Part shown: positions 53,213-63,139 of the stretch, in pieces
Layout: each line of letters starts with the position of its first letter
Numbering within the stretch: the stretch's first letter is position 1
Source: Rhizobium terrae
Lineage (GTDB): Bacteria > Pseudomonadota > Alphaproteobacteria > Rhizobiales > Rhizobiaceae
Reading direction: 5' to 3'
DNA: 64,000 nt
NCBI RefSeq assembly: GCF_003425685.1
Contig: NZ_QJKM01000004.1
Coordinates: 62,001-126,000 of the forward strand
Notes under the pieces: model-generated
What the model saw: the letters and a program-made list of their open reading frames with translations, nothing else
The model's database searches: none
Told to the model about the DNA's origin: nothing
Translations under genes and position numbers: made by a program

Positions 53213-54225
53213 GCTCCGACACTCCCGAGTTCGAGTTGTCCCCAGCGATTGCAGCGCACTTCCCTGGCGCCGGCATTTTCGATGCTCTGGGGTAATTCGC
53301 AGGGTTTGGCCGAATGACTGCAGCGCGGCCCGAAGCGACAGCCCGCCGGCATATGGCGCAGCGAGGGAACGCGACCTGCGATCGAGGGCAGCGTTCCGCG
53401 CGCCCGGTTGCTGTCCGGTATCGAGTGGAGGAGCCCGGCCGTATAAGGATGGTTTGGACCTGAGATCACGTCCCTCACCGGACCGCTTTCGACGACCTGT
53501 CCTGCATACATCGTGACCATCCGATGACAGCTCTGCGCCACCAGGCCGAGATTGTGGGTGATGAACATGATCGCCGTTCCGGTACGGTCGGCCAATCCCA
53601 GGAGGAGATCCATGATCTGCGCCTGGATCGTCACGTCGAGGGCGGTGGTCGGTTCGTCTGCGATCAGGAGGCGCGGCTCGCAGACCAGAGCCATGGCGAT
53701 CATCACGCGTTGGCGCATGCCGCCCGAAAGGTTCATCGGATAGAGTTGCGCGACGCGCGCCGGCGATGCGATGCCGACCGAATCGAGCGCTGCGACGGCA
53801 CGCTCCGCAGCCTCCTTGCGGCCGAGCTTGAAATGCCGTTTGAGCGTCTCCTCGATCTGGTAGCCGACGGTGAAGACAGGGTCGAGAGCACTCATAGGCT
53901 CTTGAAAAATCATGCTGATGTGCCGGCCGCGAATGCGGTTCATCTGCGATTCCGAGCAGGTCGCAAGGTTTTCGCCGCCGAACATGATCCGACCGCCGAT
54001 GCGGGAATCCCGCAGCGGCAGAAGCCGCAAAATCGACAACGCGGTCATGGACTTGCCGCAGCCGCTCTCGCCGACGACGCCGAGGATCTCTTTCGACTTC
54101 ACCGAAAACGAAACATTGTTGAGGACCTCGACCCAGCCCAGTTCGTCGCGCAACGACAATGTCAGGTTCTGGATGTCCAGAAGCGTGTCCTGGTCGGCCG
54201 CTGTGGCCCCGGCAAGCTGCTGCAT
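53209..54225 (-). CDS. Peptide-type ABC transporter ATP-binding protein (DppD type)
   Basis: A 338-residue ATPase: Walker A GESGCGKSMTALS, signature [15 protein letters not shown], Walker [13 protein letters not shown], and the DppD-type C-terminal Cys cluster (CRFGPRCSHSAKPCE). It is the first gene of the five-gene importer operon. It is divergent from the IclR regulator across 397 bases that hold inverted repeats. The start ATG 54225 was chosen because a frame from 54235 is only a shadow continuation. Confidence 0.93.
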   Translation of the reverse strand: MQQLAGATAADQDTLLDIQNLTLSLRDELGWVEVLNNVSFSVKSKEILGVVGESGCGKSMTALSILRLLPLRDSRIGGRIMFGGENLATCSESQMNRIRGRHISMIFQEPMSALDPVFTVGYQIEETLKRHFKLGRKEAAERAVAALDSVGIASPARVAQLYPMNLSGGMRQRVMIAMALVCEPRLLIADEPTTALDVTIQAQIMDLLLGLADRTGTAIMFITHNLGLVAQSCHRMVTMYAGQVVESGPVRDVISGPNHPYTAGLLHSIPDSNRARGTLPSIAGRVPSLRHMPAGCRFGPRCSHSAKPCELPQSIENAGAREVRCNRWGQLELGSVGA

Positions 54226-54530
54226 ACGGCCTCATTCCTCCCTAATCGGCCAGCTACCCGCATATCACGATGTAAAATACAGGCGACTGCTAGCTTTTCC
54301 TCGCCATGCCTCAGGACTCATCAGGGTTCCTGACACACAGCACCGGCTCCTCCAAAGCCTCGCCATGTATACAATACACTTGCCTATGGCGAAAGCCCCG
54401 GAACGACCGGAATGAAAATTGTCCGATGGGCGAGAATTGGCAATGCGGGATCCCGGCATCTCACCGCCAGTTGATCGGCCAGCTCAGCGGAAGCGGGCCG
54501 GAACATACCGTCGAAGGACGCAAACGGTAT

Positions 54531-54578
54531 TTCCGCTCGCGGTATGCACGACTCGCGGAATCTTTCCAGCTCCGGAAA
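54531..54578. promoter_or_regulatory. Candidate IclR operator region
   Basis: Two inverted repeats lie just before the IclR start: TTCCGC (54531-54536) with GCGGAA (54555-54560), and TTTCC (54563-54567) with GGAAA (54574-54578). IclR-family operators often show this TTTCC/GGAAA symmetry. They lie in the divergent region between the importer operon and the regulator. Confidence 0.45.
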
Positions 54579-54622
54579 CCGCATGCTATACGCTGCCACA
54601 ATCGAGCCTCGATGGAGCAGGA

Positions 54623-55450
54623 ATGGAAACTGATACCCCGGAACCGGATGAAACGGGCCAGCAGAAAAACCGGCTCTCGTCCGTTTCCATGGCGATCCGG
54701 ATATTGAAGGCCTTTTCGGGCGACGAAGCCGAGATCGGCATCAGCGAGCTTGCCAAAAGGCTCGACCTCGCCAAGAGCACAGTCCACCGTCTCGTCGCGA
54801 CCTTGGCCGCCGAAGACCTTCTCGACAAGAATCCCGAAACCGGCCGTTATCGGTTGGGGCTCGGCCTCTTCGGCCTCGGATCGCTCGTCCGCCATCGCAT
54901 GGACTTGTCGACCGAAGCCCGCACCTTCATGATCGACCTGCGCCGGGATACCGACGAGACCGTGCTGCTCGCAGTCCCCGCCGGGCCGGAGATCATGTAT
55001 ATCCGCACCCAGCATTCCCGTCAGACGGTACGGATGGGCGCCGAGATCGGCATGCGCGTTCCTTATTATTGCACCGCCGCCGGTCGGGCCATCCTTGCCT
55101 TCCAGCCGGAAAGCCGGATTGCCGCGATCACGGCCGCTCCTATGCTGCCGCGTACGCCCAAAACGGTCACCGATCCGGAAAAGCTCTGCAGGCTGCTCGC
55201 CAATGTCCGCCGGCTGGGCTACGCGCTGGAGGACGAGGAAAGCGAACTCGGCATCCGCGCTGTCGGCGCGCCGATCCATGATGCGCGATCGGATGTGGTC
55301 GGCGCGATCGCCATCGCCGGCCCCGTGCAGCGCCTCTCGCTCAAGAATCTCAACGCGCTGGTCGAGCCGCTGCAGCACGCGGCTCGGCAGATTTCCCTGC
55401 GCCTCGGGTATCGCGATCGATCCGGATATCCAATCGACGAGGTGGACTGA
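54623..55450 (+). CDS. IclR-family transcriptional regulator
   Basis: A 275-residue regulator. A winged helix (IGISELAKRLDLAKSTVHRLVATLAAEDLL, residues ~35-65) is followed by the IclR effector domain (VPYYCTAAGRAILAF, YALEDEESELGIRAVGAPI, IAIAGPVQRL). It is divergent from the peptide-type importer (54225-48475) and is its most likely regulator; it may also control the second importer at 55937. The start at 54623 has GGAG and GCAGGA just upstream; the frame from 54419 is without a ribosome binding site. Confidence 0.93.
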   Translation: METDTPEPDETGQQKNRLSSVSMAIRILKAFSGDEAEIGISELAKRLDLAKSTVHRLVATLAAEDLLDKNPETGRYRLGLGLFGLGSLVRHRMDLSTEARTFMIDLRRDTDETVLLAVPAGPEIMYIRTQHSRQTVRMGAEIGMRVPYYCTAAGRAILAFQPESRIAAITAAPMLPRTPKTVTDPEKLCRLLANVRRLGYALEDEESELGIRAVGAPIHDARSDVVGAIAIAGPVQRLSLKNLNALVEPLQHAARQISLRLGYRDRSGYPIDEVD

Positions 55451-55936
55451 GGCATCGGTCGTATCGGCGGGCATCAAACGGAACTCGGCGCCGCCTTTTG
55501 TAGGGAGCCCATATCGCTTCCACCGTCGGAGACTGCCGCAATCGGCCGGAATGCGCGCTGCCGCATCTCCGTCATCACACTCTCCTGACCTCTCCAATAG
55601 CCTGACGTGACGCGGAAGTAGGAAGCCACACATATGGCATTTCCTACCGTTGACATTTTGTCGACAAAGTGATGACATATTCTTGTTAAGATGGGGATCA
55701 GAGAGTGACGGAAGAACCGAAAGGAATTCGGATCCGCCATGAACGGAAGAATATGCAGGTGCCGAAAGGCATGCCTGCGAGCCGTCATTTCTTTCCTTCT
55801 TCGTTTGGTTGGGAAGTCGTTCCGCGCGCTTCGTCGGCGTCCGGAGATCGCAGCAACCCTGTTCTCGTCCTCCATTTCTTGTCTGGTGTCTTCCACCGGG
55901 CGGCCGATGCCGCTATGAACGCGTAGGAGCTGCCGC
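55451..55936. other. Intergenic region carrying a promoter
   Basis: About 490 bases between the IclR gene and the second importer. It contains an inverted repeat (55654-55671) and a TTGACA hexamer at 55650-55655. A frame of 73 codons from 55705 lacks a convincing ribosome binding site and is not called. Confidence 0.5.
55654..55671. promoter_or_regulatory. Candidate operator of the second importer
   Basis: CATTTTGTCGACAAAGTG is a near-perfect palindrome (two mismatches in 18 bases) with core TTTGTCGACAAA. It overlaps the TTGACA -35-like sequence and lies 266 bases before the ATPase gene, with a long 5' leader implied. TTGT-N2-ACAA cores are typical of GntR-type operators; which protein binds is unknown. 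Confidence 0.5.
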
Positions 55937-57769
<1,833 letters not shown>

Positions 57770-57800
57770 ACATTTCGAGTTTTTAAACAGGAGCAAGACA

Positions 57801-59336
57801 ATGACAAGAATCAAGAGGGGTCTGCGGACGGCTTTTGCCGCCGTCGCGCTCGCAAGCGCTGCGTTCATGCCGGTCTCGGCCATGGCCGCCGGCAAGCTGA
57901 CGGTATCCTCGCCTCAGGATCCCGGCAGCTGGGACCCGATCGACACCTTCCTGGTGAATTGGGCCTCGGTCGCCACCAACATCTTCGACGGCCTGACCTA
58001 TCGCGGTCCGGACCTGAAGCTGGTTCCGGGCCTCGCCACGTCGTGGGACGTGCTCGACAATGGCATGCGCCTCCGCTTCAAGCTGCGCGACGGCGTAAAA
58101 TTCCACAATGGCGAGCCCTTCAACGCCGAAGCGGTAAAATTCACCTTCGACCGCCTGCTCGGTGCGGAAGGCGCCAAGGGCCCGCAGCAGTCCAACTACA
58201 ATTCGATCGGCAGCGTCGAGATCATTGACGCCAACACTGTCGAATTCAAAATGAAAGTCGCAGACCCGGTCATCCTCACCAAGCTTGCCGGCTACGGCGC
58301 CATGATCGTTCCGCCGAAATACATCCAGGAAAAGGGCGACGCCTTCTTCAACGCCAATCCGGTCGGCACCGGCGCCTTCAAGTTCGTCTCCTATGAGCCG
58401 AAGGTGAACATCGTTCTCGCTGCGAATCCGGATTATTTCGGCGGCGCGCCGAAGATTTCGGATCTCGAATACAAGTTCATCGCCGAACCGGCGACCGCCG
58501 TTGCAGAACTGCAGGCCGGCCGCGTCGATCTCGTCATCCCGCCGACCATTCCGATCGGCATGATCCCGACGATCCAGGGCAATTCCAAGCTCGCCATCGT
58601 CACCTCGCCCGGCCCCACGGTCTATGCGCTCCGCTTCAACACCCGCGACGGCATCACCAAGGACGTCAAGGTCCGCCAGGCGCTGATCATGGGCGTCGAT
58701 CGCGACGCGATCATCAAGACCATCCTCGGCGGCCAGGCTCAGCCGATCGCGAGCTTCCAGGGACCGCTGTCCTTCGGTTTCGACAAGGCCATGAAGCCGC
58801 TTCCCTATGATCCGGCCAAGGCTCAGGCTCTCTTGAAGGAAGCCGGCGTCGCTCCGGGCGCATCCGTGCAGATCGACCTTCGCGGCAACGACGCGACCTT
58901 CATCGAAGTCGCCCAGGCAATCTCCGCCTATCTGCAGACGATTGGCATCACCGCGACGATCAAGCCGTATGAAACCAACGTCCTGCTGAACGACATCATC
59001 CCGAATGGCAGGACGGGCGCGATGTTCCAGCAGTCCTGGGGCGGCTGGACGCTCGACTACGACAACACCGCTGTCTCCATGTACAAGACCAAGGAAAAGT
59101 GGAACCCCTACGACAGCGACCCGAAGATGGATGAGATGCTCGCCAAGCAGCGCACCGTCACGGATGTCGCCCAGCGCGAAAAGCTGCTGCAGGAAATCGC
59201 CCATTACGCCGCCGACCGGGCGCTCGAAATGCCGCTCTACAACTTGAACGCCATCTTCGGTATCAACAAGCGCGTGAAGAATTTTACGCCGGTGCCGGAC
59301 AGCCGTTTGAAGCTCACCGAAGTCACGGTGGACTAA
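57801..59336 (+). CDS. ABC transporter solute-binding protein, peptide (family 5) type
   Basis: A 511-residue family-5 binding protein with a signal peptide (MTRIKRGLRTAFAAVALASAAFMPVSAMAAG) and the family motif VKFHNGEPFNAEAVKFTFDR. It captures a peptide-like solute for the importer around it. The start ATG 57801 has AGGAG 7 bases upstream; the frame from 57558 is a shadow. It differs clearly from the pair at 46815/50464. Confidence 0.93.
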   Translation: MTRIKRGLRTAFAAVALASAAFMPVSAMAAGKLTVSSPQDPGSWDPIDTFLVNWASVATNIFDGLTYRGPDLKLVPGLATSWDVLDNGMRLRFKLRDGVKFHNGEPFNAEAVKFTFDRLLGAEGAKGPQQSNYNSIGSVEIIDANTVEFKMKVADPVILTKLAGYGAMIVPPKYIQEKGDAFFNANPVGTGAFKFVSYEPKVNIVLAANPDYFGGAPKISDLEYKFIAEPATAVAELQAGRVDLVIPPTIPIGMIPTIQGNSKLAIVTSPGPTVYALRFNTRDGITKDVKVRQALIMGVDRDAIIKTILGGQAQPIASFQGPLSFGFDKAMKPLPYDPAKAQALLKEAGVAPGASVQIDLRGNDATFIEVAQAISAYLQTIGITATIKPYETNVLLNDIIPNGRTGAMFQQSWGGWTLDYDNTAVSMYKTKEKWNPYDSDPKMDEMLAKQRTVTDVAQREKLLQEIAHYAADRALEMPLYNLNAIFGINKRVKNFTPVPDSRLKLTEVTVD

Positions 59337-59383
59337 GGACAAGGGCTCTCGCTTGAGGGCAACGACCGCCGCACGTGGCGATT

Positions 59384-59500
59384 TGCCCCTCATCCGCCTG
59401 CCGGCACCTTCTCCCCGCAAAAACGGGGAGAAGGACGAAAACTGCAGCCTCCCAGTCCCCTCTCTCCGCCTGCGGGGAGAGGGTTAGGGTGAGAGCTGTC
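59384..59500. repeat. RIME1-like palindromic intergenic element
   Basis: Two adjacent hairpins: CCTTCTCCCCG (59407-59417) with CGGGGAGAAGG (59424-59434), and CCCTCTCTCCGC (59458-59469) with GCGGGGAGAGGG (59472-59483, one mismatch). The outer sequence CCCCTCATCCGCCTGCCGGC and GGTTAGGGTGAG is the recognisable frame of rhizobial RIME1-type intergenic mosaic elements. It lies between a binding-protein gene and its permease gene, where it may process or stabilise mRNA. Confidence 0.7.
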
Positions 59501-59555
59501 ATGTGATCACGTCGCAGTAAAGCGGCTATTCACATAAAACAAAGGAACGAGAGAC

Positions 59556-60482
59556 TTGGCCGCATTCCTGATAAAACGCCTAGCTCAGGCGATATTCGTC
59601 GTAATCGCCGTGACGCTGACGGTCGCTTTCGCGATCCGCCTCACCGGCGACCCGGCGCTGATGCTGACGCAAGGCGCCGGCAGCGTCACCGAGGCAGATC
59701 TCGTCAAGATCCGCGAAGGGCTTGGCCTCAACGAGCCGTTCTTCGTCCAATACATGAACTTCCTCAAAGGCATCGTAACCCTTGATTTCGGCCGGAGTTT
59801 TCTCGGTGGCACGCCCGTTTCGCTGCTGATCGGCAAGGCGCTGCCGGCGACTCTGGCGCTCGCCTTCACCTCGCTTTTCGTCTCGATCGTCATCTCCATT
59901 CCGCTCGGCATCAAGGCCGCCACCGCGCGCGGCAAGTGGGCCGATCAGATGATCCGCATCCTGTCGCTCGTCGGCCTCTCCTTCCCGAATTTCTGGCTGG
60001 CCACCATGCTGGTCCTGCTCTTTGCGATCGCGCTGCCGCTCCTGCCGCCGAGCGGCATGGATGGGTTCGCGAGCTTCATCATGCCGGCCGTCACCATGGG
60101 CGTCATCCTGACCGCGACCAATGTCCGCCTCGTGCGCACCACCATGCTGGAAACGCTGCGCTCGCAATACATCATGGTCGCCCGCGCCAAGGGCTTGAGC
60201 GAAAACGTCGTGCTCTACAAGCATGCGCTTCGAAACTGCGCGATCCCGCTCATCACCTATTTCGGCCTGCAATTCGGCGGCCTTCTGGGCGGTATCGTGG
60301 TGGTCGAGCGCGTCTTCAACTGGCCGGGAATGGGAACGCTTGCCTTCGACGCGGTCGGCGCGCGCGATTACCCCGTGCTGCAGGCCGTCATCACCGTTCT
60401 GTCGCTGATGATCATCGGCATCAACCTTCTCGTCGATATCGCCTATGGCCTCGTCGATCCCCGCATCCGGACGGAGGGATAA
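59556..60482 (+). CDS. Peptide-type ABC transporter permease (DppB type)
   Basis: A 308-residue permease: FLIKRLAQAIFVVIAVTLTVAFAIRLTGDPALML, FLKGIVTLDFGRSFLGGTPV and the EAA-type MVARAKGLSENVVLYKHALRNC. The start is a TTG at 59556 with AAGGA about 9 bases upstream; no ATG is available at the N-terminus. It forms the channel with the DppC-type subunit at 60485 and follows the RIME-like element. Confidence 0.92.
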   Translation: MAAFLIKRLAQAIFVVIAVTLTVAFAIRLTGDPALMLTQGAGSVTEADLVKIREGLGLNEPFFVQYMNFLKGIVTLDFGRSFLGGTPVSLLIGKALPATLALAFTSLFVSIVISIPLGIKAATARGKWADQMIRILSLVGLSFPNFWLATMLVLLFAIALPLLPPSGMDGFASFIMPAVTMGVILTATNVRLVRTTMLETLRSQYIMVARAKGLSENVVLYKHALRNCAIPLITYFGLQFGGLLGGIVVVERVFNWPGMGTLAFDAVGARDYPVLQAVITVLSLMIIGINLLVDIAYGLVDPRIRTEG

Positions 60483-60484
60483 CC

Positions 60485-61330
60485 ATGGCCTCGCGCAGCG
60501 CTTCCTCAAATTTCCTGAAGCTCGAATTCGTCCTCGGCGCCCTGCTCGTCGGCGTCATCGGAATTGCCGTGATCTTCTCCGGCGTGATCTTTCCGGGTGG
60601 CGCCGAAAAGATCGACCTGATGTCCCGCCTCGTGCCGCCCTTCACCAAGCCGGCGCATATCTTCGGCACCGATCCGCTGGGCCGCGACGTGCTGGCTCGC
60701 GTCATGGCCGGCGGGAAGATTTCGTTGCTGGTCGGTTTCGTCTCGGTCGCCGGCGGCGTCACCGTCGGCGTCGTCATGGGCCTGATTGCCGGGTATTACC
60801 GCGGCATCTGGGATATGCTGGTGATGCGGTTCGCCGATATCCAGCTTGCCATGCCCTTCATCCTGCTCGCCATCACCTTCATCGCCATCGTCGGCGGCGG
60901 GCTGGCGAACACGATCATCCTGCTCGTCGTCTCTCAATGGGTGCAATACGCCCGCCTCGTGCGGGGCTCGGTGCTGACGCTGCGCGAGCGGGAATTCATC
61001 CTCTCCGCCCGCGCCATCGGCGTGAAGGACTGGCGGATCATCGTGCAGCACCTGCTGCCGAACCTGATCGGCCCGGTCATCGTGTTGATGACGCTGAACG
61101 TCGCCACCAACATCCTCCTCGAATCGAGCCTCACCTTCCTCGGTCTCGGCATCGATCCGACCATTCCCAGCTGGGGCGGCATGCTGGCCGAAGGCCGCAC
61201 CTATCTGCAGACCGCCTGGTGGGTCAGCGTCTTCCCCGGTCTTGCCATCCTTCTCACCGTGCTTGGCCTCAATCTCCTCGGCGACTGGCTTCGCGACAGT
61301 CTCGACCCCACAGGCAGAACATCCGCATGA
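60485..61330 (+). CDS. Peptide-type ABC transporter permease (DppC type)
   Basis: A 281-residue permease with IFGTDPLGRDVLARVMAG (DppC-type motif), the EAA-type SARAIGVKDWRIIVQHLLPNLI and the terminal GINLL-like helices. It begins 2 bases after the DppB-type stop at ATG 60485, and its stop overlaps the start of the M14 gene (ATGA 61327-61330), so the three are tightly coupled. Frames from 59936 and 60445 are shadows. Confidence 0.93.
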   Translation: MASRSASSNFLKLEFVLGALLVGVIGIAVIFSGVIFPGGAEKIDLMSRLVPPFTKPAHIFGTDPLGRDVLARVMAGGKISLLVGFVSVAGGVTVGVVMGLIAGYYRGIWDMLVMRFADIQLAMPFILLAITFIAIVGGGLANTIILLVVSQWVQYARLVRGSVLTLREREFILSARAIGVKDWRIIVQHLLPNLIGPVIVLMTLNVATNILLESSLTFLGLGIDPTIPSWGGMLAEGRTYLQTAWWVSVFPGLAILLTVLGLNLLGDWLRDSLDPTGRTSA

Positions 61331-63066
61331 CACTAATCTTCGAAAGCCAGTTCGAGCGCACGCTGGATGCGCTCGTCGCACGCTTTTCCGCAGGCGAAGC
61401 CAAAAAGGTCGAAGCCTGGGTCTTCGACGACGAAAAGAGCCGCAGGCAAGCCGAGGCGGCACTGGACACTAAAGGTGTCAAGGCGAAATTCCGCAGCGCT
61501 TACAAACCCTTGCTTCACTTCTTTCTCGAAGACGTGCAGATCGCCGACCTTGCCGCTGTTCACGTAATTTATCCGGTTTATGCGGCCTGCCCGAAGAACC
61601 GTTTCCTGCTGGAAGCCTACCCGATCGCCGGTCTTTCCGCCGACCTCAAAATGACGTTCGAGGCCGGCAGGAACGATGCCTTTTTCTACGACGTCACCCT
61701 CACCACGAAGGATGGCGCCGAAAGCACCCATAAGGTCTTTGCACCAAACCGCGTCCACACGGATTTCATCGGCGAAACCTTGCTTTCTCCAACCGGCTGG
61801 CTTTCGATCGATGGCGGCTCCGGCGAACGGCTGGAAACGGATTACGAAGCGCTCTTCCACTCTGCGGCCAATGCTGTTGCCAGCCACGAATGGGGTACGA
61901 CCGAACCCTATTTCGAAGAACTGAACATTGCCGTCACCTTTCCGGCGGAAGACAAGCGCCTGCCGGTCGGCGAAGAAGTCGTCAGCCTGCGTGAGGCACT
62001 GCATGAGGATTTCTACTTCTCGCTTCTGGAAGTCTTCCAGAAGAAATCCGGCCGTCCGATCGGCGACCGGCATCTGAGGCCCGGACAGATCGTGCCGGAA
62101 ATCCGTTTTGGCGAGGCGATCTCGGCGCGCGTCGAAACCCACGCTTTCACGACTTCAGAGCAAACCGCTGAAACCCAAGCGCTCGACACCGCAACCTCGC
62201 CGATCGCCGCCGGTCAGGTGCGTCAGGAGTTAACCTCGATCGAAGGCGTGCCGTTCGAAGCCCGTGCCCGCTCGGGCCGAGCCGTCGAGGCGCGTTATCA
62301 TAAGGGCAGCGACAAGCCGATCATCATCAGCGGCGGCCAGCATCCCAACGAGACGACCGGCATCGTCGGCGCAATGCGTGCCGCCAAGACCCTTGCCGCC
62401 CGGCCGAATGCCCATTTCGTCATCTCGCCGCTGGAAAATCCGGACGGTTACCAGATCCACTGGCGCCTGCGCGCCGACAATCCGTTCCACATGCACCATG
62501 CGGCCCGCTACACGGCCTATGGTGACGACCTCGAATATCGTTCGGGCGCAAACCTGAACGAGAAGGCGATCAGGGTCGAGGCGGAAAAACTCAGCGGCGC
62601 CAAGCTGCACGTCAACCTGCACGGTTATCCCTCGCATGAATGGACGCGGCCCCTCTCCGGTTACGTGCCGCGCGGTTTCGCCATGTGGACGGTGCCGAAG
62701 GGCTTCTTCCTCGTGATGCGCCACCATGCCGGCTGGACCGAACAGGCGGAAGTGCTGATCGACCGCGTCACCCGCCACATCGCCGCCATTCCGGGTCTCG
62801 TGCATTACAACAACCGCCAAGTCGCGCTCTTCGAGACCCATGCCGGTGAAACCGGTTTTCGCGTCATCAACGGCTTCCCCTGCCTGATCTCCGTCGACGA
62901 CCGCCATACGGTGCCGCTGACGCTGATCACCGAATATCCTGACGAGACGATCTACGGCGACGCTTTCGTCGCCGGCCACACGGCGCAGATGAAAACCGTA
63001 CTGTCCGCCTACGAGGCCATCCAGACGATCGATGAACCGGTGGCTCAGTCCGAGGCCGTAGCATGA
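61327..63066 (+). CDS. M14-family zinc carboxypeptidase-like protein
   Basis: A 579-residue protein with an ~300-residue N-terminal region that was not recognised and a C-terminal M14-type zinc peptidase domain. The zinc ligands are visible: His339 and Glu342 in GGQHPNETTG, and His432 in HVNLHGYPSHEW; SPLENPDGYQIHW is the conserved substrate-binding part. Such domains remove C-terminal residues or act as deacylases. With no signal peptide it should be cytoplasmic, so it probably cleaves the solute imported by the coupled ABC transporter. It overlaps the DppC-type gene by ATGA. Confidence 0.88.
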   Translation: MTLIFESQFERTLDALVARFSAGEAKKVEAWVFDDEKSRRQAEAALDTKGVKAKFRSAYKPLLHFFLEDVQIADLAAVHVIYPVYAACPKNRFLLEAYPIAGLSADLKMTFEAGRNDAFFYDVTLTTKDGAESTHKVFAPNRVHTDFIGETLLSPTGWLSIDGGSGERLETDYEALFHSAANAVASHEWGTTEPYFEELNIAVTFPAEDKRLPVGEEVVSLREALHEDFYFSLLEVFQKKSGRPIGDRHLRPGQIVPEIRFGEAISARVETHAFTTSEQTAETQALDTATSPIAAGQVRQELTSIEGVPFEARARSGRAVEARYHKGSDKPIIISGGQHPNETTGIVGAMRAAKTLAARPNAHFVISPLENPDGYQIHWRLRADNPFHMHHAARYTAYGDDLEYRSGANLNEKAIRVEAEKLSGAKLHVNLHGYPSHEWTRPLSGYVPRGFAMWTVPKGFFLVMRHHAGWTEQAEVLIDRVTRHIAAIPGLVHYNNRQVALFETHAGETGFRVINGFPCLISVDDRHTVPLTLITEYPDETIYGDAFVAGHTAQMKTVLSAYEAIQTIDEPVAQSEAVA

Positions 63067-63110
63067 GGTGAAGGCTGGGAGATCCGGGCCGGAACGAACC
63101 AGACGAGCCG

Positions 63111-63133
63111 AAGCAAGCCGTATCGGCTTCCTT
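63111..63133. terminator. Hairpin between convergent genes
   Basis: AAG-C-AAGCCG and CGGCTT-C-CTT pair around TAT, a 9-base-pair stem with one C/C mismatch, between the M14 gene and the convergent gene ending at 63140. A bidirectional terminator is likely. Confidence 0.5.
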
Positions 63134-63139
63134 GGATGA

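Noticed and set aside
55705..55926. 73-codon frame before the second importer
   Set aside because: GTG start without a clear ribosome binding site; composition is not protein-like.
57783..59420. 545-codon frame on the minus strand opposite the binding-protein gene
   Set aside because: A shadow frame; the + strand shows a signal peptide and family-5 motifs.
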